From positions 4,012,001 through 4,076,000 of the forward strand of contig NZ_AP019700.1 of assembly GCF_006738645.1 (NCBI RefSeq): 64,000 nucleotides of DNA. Reading direction: 5' to 3'. Position 1 is the first letter of the stretch. Every line of letters starts with the position of its first letter. Origin of the DNA: Stella humosa. Its GTDB lineage: Bacteria; Pseudomonadota; Alphaproteobacteria; ATCC43930; Allostellaceae. A model generated the notes under the pieces. The model ran no database searches. It saw only the letters and a program-made list of their open reading frames with translations, and was not told the DNA's origin. Made by a program: the position numbers and the translations under genes. Positions 45,030 through 52,249 of the stretch are shown piece by piece.

Positions 45030-45849
45030 GCGCAATCCCGGACGCTGGCTGAACCGGGCCGTCCTCGGCCTGGTCACCTTCCTCATCCTGGCACCTGTCG
45101 CCGTCGTCTTCCTCTATGCGTTCGCGACGAAGTGGTTTCCGTCCCACTGGTGGTGGCCGCAGGAGTTCGGGACCCGCTGGTTCGAGCGGCTGCTCGGCCT
45201 CGGCAACATCGTCAACGCCATGCTGAACAGCTACATGATCGCCGCCATCGTGACGGTGGCGACGCTGGCCATCACCTTTCCGGCCGCCTACGTCTTCGGC
45301 GCCCGCACCCGGCGCGACAGCGGCCGGCTGGTGCAGCTCATCGAGGGATTCTCCAACGTGCCGCTGGCCTTCCCGACGATCGCCGTCGGCATCGGCCTGC
45401 TGCCGGTCTACGCCAAGATGGGCCTGCTGGCCTCGGTCCCCGGCGTCGTCCTGGCCCATATGATCATGGCCATTCCCTATGCGCTGCGGGCCATGGTCGG
45501 CGCCTTCATCATGGTCCCGCCGGAATACGAGGAGGCGGCGCGCAACCTCGGCGCCGGCCGCTTGTACGTCCTGCGCCGGGTCTACCTGCCGCTGGTGTGG
45601 CCGGGCGTGATGGCGGGCGGCATCTTCGCCTTCAGCTGGTCGCTCAACGAGTTCGTGCTGATCCTCCTCCTCGGCTATCCCAACATCGAGACGATCCCCG
45701 TGCAGATCTACCAGTTCGTCGGCGGCTACTACCTGCACCCACAGCAGGCCGCTGCCCTTGGCCTCTTCCTGCTGGTGCCGACGCTGGCGCTGATGTTCCT
45801 GGTGGAGCGCACGACGCGCGGCTCGACCGTGGTTCCGGCCGGCGCATGA
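45022..45849 (+). CDS. ABC transporter permease (second, PotC/UgpE-like), GTG start
   Basis: This 275-residue permease starts with GTG (45022) inside the preceding gene, giving an 8-bp overlap. It has six helices and the coupling motif EEAARNLGAGRLYVLRRVYLPLVWPG. Its stop overlaps the ATG of the HAD phosphatase gene (ATGA), so transport and phosphatase synthesis are coupled. Confidence 0.92.
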   Translation: MRKRNPGRWLNRAVLGLVTFLILAPVAVVFLYAFATKWFPSHWWWPQEFGTRWFERLLGLGNIVNAMLNSYMIAAIVTVATLAITFPAAYVFGARTRRDSGRLVQLIEGFSNVPLAFPTIAVGIGLLPVYAKMGLLASVPGVVLAHMIMAIPYALRAMVGAFIMVPPEYEEAARNLGAGRLYVLRRVYLPLVWPGVMAGGIFAFSWSLNEFVLILLLGYPNIETIPVQIYQFVGGYYLHPQQAAALGLFLLVPTLALMFLVERTTRGSTVVPAGA

Positions 45850-46664
45850 CGCGGCCCTCGCTGCAGCCGCTGGAGCGGTTTTCGCCCGCGGCACTGGCGC
45901 GGGTGCGTTGTGTCCTGACCGACATCGACGACACGCTGACCAGCGACGGGCTGCTGCGGCCGGCCGCCTTCGCCGCCATCCACCGGCTGGCGCAGGCGGG
46001 CATCCGCGTGGTGCCGGTAACCGGCCGCCCCGCCGGCTGGTGCGACCTGATCGCCCGGCAATGGCCGGTGGCGGGCGTGATCGGCGAGAACGGCGCGCTC
46101 TGGTTCCGCTACGACCCGGGCGGCCCGCGCATCGCCCGCGGCCACTGGTTCCCCGAGGATCGCAGGCAGGCCGACCGCCTGCGCCTCGACGACCTTGCCC
46201 GGCGCATCGCCGAGGAGATTCCAGAGGCTCGGCCCACATCCGACCAAGCCTACCGCGAAAGCGACCTCGCCATCGACTGGTGCGAGGACGTGGCGCCGCT
46301 GTCGCGGGCCCAGCTCGACCGCATCGTCGAGCTGGCCGAGGAGGCAGGTGCCACGGTCCGCGTATCGTCCATCCACGTGAACATCTGGTTCGGCGAGTTC
46401 AGCAAGCTGGCGATGACCGAGCGCTTCCTGGCGGACGGGCTGGGCATCGACCTGCGGTCCGACCCGGACGCCTTCGTCTTTGCCGGCGATTCTCCCAACG
46501 ATTCGACGATGTTCGGTTTCTTCGCCAACTCCGTCGGCGTCGCCAACGTGCTGGATTTCGTCGGCCGCATGGAGGCGGAGCCCACCTACGTCACCCCGAG
46601 CCGCGGCGGCGAAGGCTTCGCCGAACTGGCCGACGCGCTGCTGGCCGCGCGGACCGGTGGCTGA
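45846..46664 (+). CDS. HAD-superfamily phosphatase (type IIB cap, MPGP/Cof-like)
   Basis: This 272-residue hydrolase would remove phosphate from a small phosphorylated metabolite. The nucleophile motif D-I-D-D-T has Asp26/Asp28, motif II is V-T-G-R (about 57-60), and motif IV is F-A-G-D-S-P-N-D-S-T-M with the Mg ligands. The cap lies between motifs II and III as in sugar-phosphate phosphatases. It is coupled (ATGA) to the permease and 23 bp upstream of the MetE-like gene. With the GDPD next door, a phosphorylated product of the imported compound is a plausible substrate (inference). Confidence 0.9.
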   Translation: MTRPSLQPLERFSPAALARVRCVLTDIDDTLTSDGLLRPAAFAAIHRLAQAGIRVVPVTGRPAGWCDLIARQWPVAGVIGENGALWFRYDPGGPRIARGHWFPEDRRQADRLRLDDLARRIAEEIPEARPTSDQAYRESDLAIDWCEDVAPLSRAQLDRIVELAEEAGATVRVSSIHVNIWFGEFSKLAMTERFLADGLGIDLRSDPDAFVFAGDSPNDSTMFGFFANSVGVANVLDFVGRMEAEPTYVTPSRGGEGFAELADALLAARTGG

Positions 46665-46687
46665 CACCCCGACCGGAGAGCGCCCCC

Positions 46688-47749
46688 ATGGCCATCCTCA
46701 CGACCACCATCGGCTCCTATCCCAAGCCGGACTATGTGCGCATCCCCAACTGGTTCGAGGTGCGCCGCCGCCTGGCACCCGGCCAGTGGAACCCGACCCA
46801 GGCCTATGAGCAGGTCCTGGCCGACCAGGATGCCGAGCATGCCGAGCGGCTCGATCGCGGCACCCGCGAAGTGGTGGCCGAGCAGGCCGATGCCGGCATC
46901 GACATCCCGACCGACGGCGAGGTGCGGCGCGAGCACTACATCTATCACCAGTGCCGGCGCTTCCCGGGGTTCGACTTCGCCCGGCTCACCTCCAAGGCGA
47001 TGCGCGGCGGCAGTTGGCTGGCGGCCGTGCCGACCGTGACCGGCCCCGTCACCGCCGGCACGCCCGGCATGCCCGCCGACTGGCGCATCGCCCAGTCGGC
47101 GACCGACCGGCCGGTCAAGATGACCCTGCCCGGCCCGCTGACCATCATCGATTCGACCGCCGATGCCCACTACCACGACGACCGGCGGCTGGCCGCCGAC
47201 CTGGCGGACGCCCTCAATCACGAGATCCGCGCCCTCGCCGAGGCCGGCTGCCGCTGGATCCAGGTGGACGAGCCGGTCTTCGCCCGCCAGCTCGACCGCG
47301 CGCTCGATTTCGGCGTCGAGATGCTGGACCGCTGCTTTCACGGCGTGCCGGCTGCGACGCGGCGCGCAGTGCATATCTGCTGCGGCTACCCGGCCGCACT
47401 CGACCTGGAAGACTTCCCCAAGGCCGACCGCCGCACCTATTTCGACCTGGCGGACGCCCTGGAAGAAACGGCGATCGACGCCGTGTCGATCGAAGACGCC
47501 CATCGCCGCAACGACCTGTCGCTGATCGAGCGCTTCCGCTCCAAGACCCTGATCCTGGGCGTCGTCGAGATCGCCCGCACCCGGGTCGAGACGGTGGACG
47601 AAATCCGCGCCCGCATCGCCGACGTGCTGGAGCATATCGAGCCTGCGCGCCTGATCGCGGCACCCGATTGCGGGCTGATCATGCTCGACCGGGCGACCGC
47701 GGTGGCCAAGCTGCGCAACCTGTCGGCGGCCGCCCGCAGTTTCGGCTGA
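46688..47749 (+). CDS. MetE-core (cobalamin-independent methionine synthase-like) protein
   Basis: This protein of 353 residues matches the C-terminal, catalytic half of MetE rather than full MetE (about 750). It has T-T-T-I-G-S-Y-P-K at the start, I-P-T-D-G-E near 80, G-P-L-T-I-I at ~150, I-Q-V-D-E-P-V-F at ~193, zinc ligands His229 and Cys231 (H-I-C-C) and Cys328 in P-D-C-G-L, and a probable Glu in S-I-E-D-A-H. Core-only relatives use zinc-activated thiols as methyl acceptors or have other C1 or alkyl-transfer roles. In a transporter-GDPD-phosphatase operon it is unlikely to be the housekeeping enzyme. The substrate is unknown. Confidence 0.85.
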   Translation: MAILTTTIGSYPKPDYVRIPNWFEVRRRLAPGQWNPTQAYEQVLADQDAEHAERLDRGTREVVAEQADAGIDIPTDGEVRREHYIYHQCRRFPGFDFARLTSKAMRGGSWLAAVPTVTGPVTAGTPGMPADWRIAQSATDRPVKMTLPGPLTIIDSTADAHYHDDRRLAADLADALNHEIRALAEAGCRWIQVDEPVFARQLDRALDFGVEMLDRCFHGVPAATRRAVHICCGYPAALDLEDFPKADRRTYFDLADALEETAIDAVSIEDAHRRNDLSLIERFRSKTLILGVVEIARTRVETVDEIRARIADVLEHIEPARLIAAPDCGLIMLDRATAVAKLRNLSAAARSFG

Positions 47750-47778
47750 CGGCCCGGTCTACCGGCTGACCACCCTGC

Positions 47779-48567
47779 CTACCGCCCCGGGGCGATATGC
47801 ACCGGGATGCCGCGATCGCGCAGGATGGCCGCGATCGCCGGCGGCGGCGGCCGGTCGGTGAAGAGCGCCGAGATGCCCGAGATGTGGCCGACCTTCACCA
47901 GCCCCTTGCGGTCGAACTTCTGGGCGTCGATCGCCAGGTAGACTTGGCGGGCGTTGGCGGTGATGGCGCGCGCGGTCTCGGCCGCCTCGAAGCCGAATTC
48001 ATAGAGGGTGCCGTCGGGCCCGACCGAGCCACAACTGATCAGGCCGAAATCGGCCGTGAAGCGGTCGATGAAGGAGGTCGCCTCCTGCCCCTGGGTGCAT
48101 TGCTCGTCGGGGCTGACCTGGCCGCCGACCAGCAATATCTTCATCCCCTCTGCCGGCCGCAGCGTGGCGACCGCGCCGATGTTGTTGGTGACGACCAGCA
48201 GGCCGCGATGCTTGGCCAGTGCCGCTGCCACCGCCTGCATGGTGGTGCCGTAATGCAGGAAGAGCGAGGCGTGGTCGGGGACGTGCTCGGCCAGCAGTGC
48301 CGCGATCCGCACCTTCTCGGCGTGGCGCTGCACCCGACGCTTGGCAAACGTCGCGTTCTCCTGGGTCGAGACCGGGCCGACGCCGCCGTGATAGCGGCGC
48401 AGCACGCCGTCCCGGCACAGGCGGTTGACGTCGCTGCGGATGGTCTGCGCCGTCACCCGGAAATGCCGCGCCAGCTCGTCGATCGGGATGAACCCGCGGG
48501 TGCCGACCATCTCCACGATCTGCGCCTGCCGCGGGCTCGCCGCCGCCGCTGTCGCCTCTGCATCCAT
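47779..48567 (-). CDS. DeoR/GlpR-family transcriptional regulator
   Basis: This protein of about 262 residues has an N-terminal DeoR helix-turn-helix (R-Q-A-Q-I-V-E, then I-D-E-L-A-R-H-F-R-V-T-A-Q-T-I-R-S-D-V-N-R-L near 33-55, then G-V-L-R-R-Y-H-G-G-V). The C-terminal DeoRC sensor domain has F-L-H-Y-G-T-T-M and V-V-T-N-N-I, the loop that binds a phosphorylated sugar or related effector. It is convergent with the MetE-like gene and is the only regulator in the cluster, so it probably senses a phosphorylated intermediate and acts on the TTTCGCAA sites at 42502-42641. A TTG at 48573 is an alternative start. Confidence 0.92.
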   Translation of the reverse strand: MDAEATAAAASPRQAQIVEMVGTRGFIPIDELARHFRVTAQTIRSDVNRLCRDGVLRRYHGGVGPVSTQENATFAKRRVQRHAEKVRIAALLAEHVPDHASLFLHYGTTMQAVAAALAKHRGLLVVTNNIGAVATLRPAEGMKILLVGGQVSPDEQCTQGQEATSFIDRFTADFGLISCGSVGPDGTLYEFGFEAAETARAITANARQVYLAIDAQKFDRKGLVKVGHISGISALFTDRPPPPAIAAILRDRGIPVHIAPGR

Positions 48568-48652
48568 CGACAAATTCCAGGCCCGGCCGTGGCGAATCGC
48601 TATCGCGGCATTTGAACCGTCCTGGCTGGCCCCGGCAACCCGCCGGACGCAG

Positions 48653-49711
48653 TCAGCCGGCCGGCGGGTGCACCAGCCGGTCGATGAAGTCGAGCTTCTC
48701 GATCACCGGCGGCGGCAGGACGAAGGGGTAGAGGTCGGGGTGCCCCATGCTGCGGTTCAGGCTGTTGACCGCGAAGGTGAGCGGTAGCCAGGCATCGACC
48801 AAGCGCTCTGCCCCGACCGAGGTGTTGGGGTCGAAGTCGATGCGGGCCGCCATCTCGGGCCCGCGTTCGATGCGCGGCTGGATGCGCAGGCCGAAGGCGC
48901 GTGCCGTCTCCAGCGTGTCGACGATGTGGAGGTAGTGCGCCCAGGTCTCGGCGAAGTCTTCCCATGGGTGGCTGCTGGCATAGGCGCTGACGAAGCGGTC
49001 CTGCCAGTCGGGCGGCGGGCCGTTCTGGTAGTGGCGGGCCAGCGCCTGGGCATAGTCCTGGGTGTCGTCGCCGAAGAGCGCGCGGCAGGCCTCGAGCTGC
49101 GGGCCGTTCGCCACCAGCCGGTCCCAGAACCAGTGCCCGACCTCGTGCCGGAAATGGCCCAGCAGCGTGCGGTAGGGCTCTCCCATCTCGGTACGGATGC
49201 GCTCGCGCGCGTGGTCGTCGGCTTCTTCCAGGTTGATGGTGACGAGCCCGTCGTCATGCCCCGTCAGCACCCGCGGCCCTTGCGGCGAGGCATCGGCCAG
49301 GAAATCGAACGCCAGGCCGTTGTCGGGATCGTCGACGCGGTTGGCGAGCGGCAGGCCCAGCGCCAGGAGCGTGTAGAACAGGCGATGCTTGGCCAACTCC
49401 AGCCGGCGCCAGCGGTCGAGGTTGCCGGCGGGCGCCAGGTCGGGGATGGTGCGGTTGTGGCGGCAGGCCCGGCACAGCGGCTCATCCTGGTCGGCCGGCA
49501 CCAGCCAGTTGCAGATGCCGTGGGTCACGTTGGCGCAGAAGCGGTACGGACGGTCGGGCGCACCCAGCGCCCGCCAGTCATCCCCCTCCGACTCCAGCGC
49601 CGACATCTCGCCGATGTCGGGCAGATAGCCCAGGACCAGCCCGCAGCTCATGCAGCGGGTGTTCTCGAAATAGAGCGGCTGGCCGCAATTCTGGCATTCG
49701 AAGAGCTTCAT
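48653..49711 (-). CDS. Putative zinc-binding metallopeptidase with N-terminal zinc ribbon
   Basis: This protein of about 352 residues begins with a zinc ribbon (F-E-C-Q-N-C-G-Q-P, then R-C-M-S-C-G) and a second Cys set (F-C-A-N-V, C-N-W-L, L-C-R-A-C). The peptidase signature H-E-V-G-H lies at residues 189-193, followed by E-D-F-A-E-T-W-A-H at ~245. This combination matches the uncharacterised zinc-ribbon/Peptidase_Mx-like family common in proteobacteria. It has no signal peptide, so it is cytoplasmic. The ATG at 49711 has GGGCGGAG close upstream. Confidence 0.88.
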   Translation of the reverse strand: MKLFECQNCGQPLYFENTRCMSCGLVLGYLPDIGEMSALESEGDDWRALGAPDRPYRFCANVTHGICNWLVPADQDEPLCRACRHNRTIPDLAPAGNLDRWRRLELAKHRLFYTLLALGLPLANRVDDPDNGLAFDFLADASPQGPRVLTGHDDGLVTINLEEADDHARERIRTEMGEPYRTLLGHFRHEVGHWFWDRLVANGPQLEACRALFGDDTQDYAQALARHYQNGPPPDWQDRFVSAYASSHPWEDFAETWAHYLHIVDTLETARAFGLRIQPRIERGPEMAARIDFDPNTSVGAERLVDAWLPLTFAVNSLNRSMGHPDLYPFVLPPPVIEKLDFIDRLVHPPAG

Positions 49712-49896
49712 CGCTCCGCCCAACGTAGGCGCCTCCGGATCGTTCCGGAAAATCGGGCGACCGCGGCAAATCCACCCAGGCGATCTGGACGCTCCCGTCG
49801 TATCGCATGATATAGGACGGTGAGGCGCCCTTGTCCGCGCCGCCCCCTGCCGCCTGAGCCCCCCTCTTCGGCCACACCATCGCGAGGATGCACCCC

Positions 49897-51327
49897 ATGT
49901 CGCACGCGCAGCAGTTCTACATCGACGGCCAGTGGGTCGATCCGATCGTCCCGGCGACGATCGACGTCATCGACCCGTCCAGCGAGGAAGCCTTCGTGAA
50001 GATCTCGGTCGGCAGCGCCGCCGACGTCGATCGCGCGGTGGCCGCCGCCAAGGCCGCCTTCCCCGCCTTCTCGCAGACCAGCAAGGCCGAGCGCGTCGCG
50101 CTGCTGCGCCGTATCGTCGAGGTCTACAAGACCCGCCTGCCCGACATCGCGGCTGCCGTCTCGCAGGAGATGGGCGCGCCGATGGACCTGGCCACCAACG
50201 CCCAGGCGGCCATCGGTTGGCGCCACATCGCCAAGATGGCCGATACCCTGGAGCAGTACGAGTTCAACGAACTGCGCGGCTCCACCCTGATCGCCAAGGA
50301 GCCGATCGGCGTGTGCGGCATGATCACGCCGTGGAACTGGCCGCTCAACCAGATCGCCTGCAAGGTAGCGCCCGCCATCGCCGCCGGCTGCACCATGGTC
50401 CTGAAGCCGAGCGAGATCGCACCCATCAACGGCATCATCTTCGCCGAAGTCATGCATGAGGCGGGCGTGCCCAAGGGCGTGTTCAACCTCGTCAACGGCG
50501 ACGGTCCGACGGTCGGCCAGGCGATCGCCTCCCACCCCGACGTCGACATGGTGTCCTTCACCGGCTCGACCCGGGCCGGCATCCTGGTCGCCAAGGCGGC
50601 CGCCGACACCGTCAAGCGCGTCCACCAGGAACTGGGCGGCAAGTCGGCCAACATCCTGATGGACGACGTCGATTTCGAGAAGGCGGTGACCAAGGGCATC
50701 GTCAACTGCTTCCGCAACAGCGGCCAGTCCTGCAACGCGCCCACCCGCATGTTCGTCCCGGCCGCGCGCCATGACGAGATCCTGGCCGTCGCCAAGAAGG
50801 TCGCCGAATCGCACAAGGTCGGCCACCCGCAGACCGAGGGCACCTCGCTCGGCCCCGTGGTCAGCCAGACCCAGTTCGAGAAGATCCAGCGCCTGATCCA
50901 GACCGGCATCGACGAGGGTGCGACGCTAGTCACCGGCGGCCCCGGCCGGCCCGAGGGCCTGAACCGCGGCTATTATGTGCGGCCGACCATCTTCGCCAAC
51001 GTCACGCCGGACATGACGATCTCGCGCGAAGAGATCTTCGGGCCCGTGCTGGCCATCCACAAGTACGAGAGCGAGGACGAGGTCGTCCGTCTCGCCAACG
51101 ACACGGTCTATGGCCTGGCGGCCTACATCCAGTCGGCCGACCTCGCCAAGGCGCGCGACATGGCGGCGAAGATGCGGGCCGGCAACGTCCACATCAACTA
51201 CCCGATGGGCGACCTGGGCGCGCCGTTCGGCGGCTACAAGCAGTCCGGCAACGGCCGCGAATACGCCGATTTCGGCCTCGACGAGTTCCTGGAGATCAAG
51301 GCGGTCATCGGCTACGAAGCCGCCTGA
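49897..51327 (+). CDS. NAD(P)+-dependent aldehyde dehydrogenase
   Basis: This 476-residue enzyme oxidises an aldehyde to the acid. The catalytic Cys279 lies in NSGQSCNAPT, the general base Glu245 in QELGGKSAN, and the cofactor/oxyanion Asn in TPWNWPLNQ. The cofactor glycine loop is F-T-G-S-T-R-A-G. The C-terminal P-F-G-G-Y-K-Q-S-G-N-G-R-E is standard. The ATG at 49897 lies 9 bases after GAGG, whereas the ATG at 49888 directly abuts it and is rejected. A strong intrinsic terminator follows. No operon partner suggests the aldehyde. Confidence 0.93.
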   Translation: MSHAQQFYIDGQWVDPIVPATIDVIDPSSEEAFVKISVGSAADVDRAVAAAKAAFPAFSQTSKAERVALLRRIVEVYKTRLPDIAAAVSQEMGAPMDLATNAQAAIGWRHIAKMADTLEQYEFNELRGSTLIAKEPIGVCGMITPWNWPLNQIACKVAPAIAAGCTMVLKPSEIAPINGIIFAEVMHEAGVPKGVFNLVNGDGPTVGQAIASHPDVDMVSFTGSTRAGILVAKAAADTVKRVHQELGGKSANILMDDVDFEKAVTKGIVNCFRNSGQSCNAPTRMFVPAARHDEILAVAKKVAESHKVGHPQTEGTSLGPVVSQTQFEKIQRLIQTGIDEGATLVTGGPGRPEGLNRGYYVRPTIFANVTPDMTISREEIFGPVLAIHKYESEDEVVRLANDTVYGLAAYIQSADLAKARDMAAKMRAGNVHINYPMGDLGAPFGGYKQSGNGREYADFGLDEFLEIKAVIGYEAA

Positions 51328-51353
51328 CCACCCACCGTTCCAGGCTTTCCATG

Positions 51354-51389
51354 ACGGGGTGCCGCTTCCGCGGCGCCCCGTTTTCTTTT
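51354..51389 (+). terminator. Strong intrinsic terminator after the aldehyde dehydrogenase
   Basis: A 12-bp stem (ACGGGGTGCCGC / GCGGCGCCCCGT, one G-U pair) has a TTCC tetraloop and is followed by TTTCTTTT, 26 bp after the ALDH stop. The best rho-independent terminator in the window. It also stands 4 bp from the stop of the convergent antitoxin gene. Confidence 0.85.
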
Positions 51390-51393
51390 GAAT

Positions 51394-51696
51394 CTACGAT
51401 CCGAGCCCTTGAAGTTCCTCTTGAACAAGAGAGGGGCGCTTCTCGATCAGCGCCAGCAGAACCCGCGCGGGCCCTTCCGGTCGCCGGCGTCCCTGTTCCC
51501 AGCCGCGCAGCGTGCCCACGGCCACGCCGATGCTGCGCGCGAAGGCTGTCTGAGACAATCCCGCCCTGGCACGGATCGCCGCCACGTCCGGAATCGGCAC
51601 GACCACCTCGTGGGTGACGGAACCACCGCGCGCACCCTTGGCGTAGGCGAGCGCCTCCTCCAGTCCTTGCCGGATGCTTTCGTAAGCCTCGCTCAT
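51394..51696 (-). CDS. Antitoxin of a HigBA-like pair (Xre-family HTH)
   Basis: This 100-residue protein has a charged N-terminus (MSEAYESIRQGLEEALAYAKG), then V-V-P-I-P-D-V and a C-terminal helix-turn-helix (I-R-A-R-A-G-L-S-Q-T-A-F-A-R-S-I-G-V-A-V-G-T-L-R-G-W-E-Q-G). It matches the HTH antitoxins of the COG2944 type. It would neutralise the toxin and repress the operon by binding the promoter palindromes. The ATG at 51696 overlaps the toxin stop (ATGA) and has GGGAGA upstream. Confidence 0.88.
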   Translation of the reverse strand: MSEAYESIRQGLEEALAYAKGARGGSVTHEVVVPIPDVAAIRARAGLSQTAFARSIGVAVGTLRGWEQGRRRPEGPARVLLALIEKRPSLVQEELQGLGS

Positions 51697-52040
51697 GCCC
51701 GTCTCCCGTAAGCCTCGGCAATAAGGTCGCAAAGGGAAATCAGCGCCGCCCGCTCCGCCGTCGAGATGTTCGCCTTCTCGTTCTTTCCGAACACGGAAAG
51801 CAGAAACACCGGCAGGTCCTGGCGGCGATAGAAGTGCAATACCCGCCATCCGCCGCTCTTGCCGCCGCCGGGTCGACCGAACCTCATTTTGTAGAGGCCG
51901 CCGCCAAGCGGCACGCCCGCTGCGGGGTCTGATGCAAGAGCCGTAACCAACTCGGCACGCTCGGCGTCCGCCAAGCCGACCGCCTTTGCTCTGCGCAGAA
52001 ACTGCGCGGTTTCGACAACGGTCACGAGGCGTTCGACCAT
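51693..52040 (-). CDS. RelE/HigB-like toxin
   Basis: This protein of about 115 residues matches the RelE-like toxins paired with COG2944 antitoxins. It has T-V-V-E-T-A-Q-F-L-R-R-A-K near the start, A-A-G-V-P-L-G-G-G-L-Y-K-M-R-F, G-K-S-G-G-W-R-V-L-H-F-Y and V-F-L-L-S-V-F-G-K-N-E-K-A-N-I-S. Such proteins are ribosome-dependent or free mRNA endonucleases that arrest translation. The toxin precedes the antitoxin (HigBA order). The ATG at 52040 gives the usual N-terminus. A GTG at 52064 lies inside the operator palindrome and is less likely. Confidence 0.88.
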   Translation of the reverse strand: MVERLVTVVETAQFLRRAKAVGLADAERAELVTALASDPAAGVPLGGGLYKMRFGRPGGGKSGGWRVLHFYRRQDLPVFLLSVFGKNEKANISTAERAALISLCDLIAEAYGRRA

Positions 52041-52047
52041 CGGCCAA

Positions 52048-52080
52048 TGTGGTACGAACCACACTATACGTCAATGACGT
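52048..52080 (-). promoter_or_regulatory. Two palindromes at the toxin-antitoxin promoter
   Basis: TGTGGT-ACGA-ACCACA (52048-52063) and ACGTCA-A-TGACGT (52068-52080) are perfect inverted repeats 4 bp apart, immediately upstream of the toxin start. Type II toxin-antitoxin operons are normally autoregulated by antitoxin binding to such palindromes (family knowledge). The leftward strand also holds TTGACG and TATAGT in this stretch, but their spacing does not form a standard pair. Confidence 0.6.
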
Positions 52081-52108
52081 ATCTATGCTTTAGCGGTCGG
52101 CTCATGGA

Positions 52109-52161
52109 GTGGCAGTCCGTTGACAGTGCCACCCAGCGGGCGCTGTATTTTATATAAAATA
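52109..52161 (+). promoter_or_regulatory. AT-rich promoter/operator upstream of the esterase
   Basis: A perfect TTGACA -35 (52120-52125), an 18-bp spacer and TGTATT (52144-52149) form a sigma70-like promoter. The -35 sits inside an inverted repeat GTGGCA-N12-TGCCAC (52109-52132). The perfect 16-bp palindrome TATTTTATATAAAATA (52146-52161) overlaps and follows the -10. Both repeats are placed where a repressor would block RNA polymerase. The 88-bp leader that follows ends in a strong ribosome-binding site (GGAGGGG). Confidence 0.55.
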
Positions 52162-52249
52162 TGATTCGTCCCCTCAATCGCGGTTGTCCGCATCGGGGGC
52201 AACAAGAATCCGGGCGCGCTAAAGCGTCCGGTATCGGAGGGGAAACCCC

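Noticed and set aside
46688-47749. Housekeeping methionine synthase MetE
   Set aside because: It has only the catalytic-half length and sits in a transporter-GDPD operon under a DeoR-type regulator. It lacks the N-terminal MetE domain.
51394-52074. 226-codon leftward ORF fusing extra sequence to the antitoxin
   Set aside because: The N-terminal half is the shifted frame of the toxin gene. The antitoxin has its own ATG at 51696 with a good ribosome-binding site.
52109-52128. Sigma54 (-24/-12) promoter before the esterase
   Set aside because: TGGCA and TTGA are present, but the spacing and the missing GC doublet at -12 do not fit. A sigma70-like reading with TTGACA is better.
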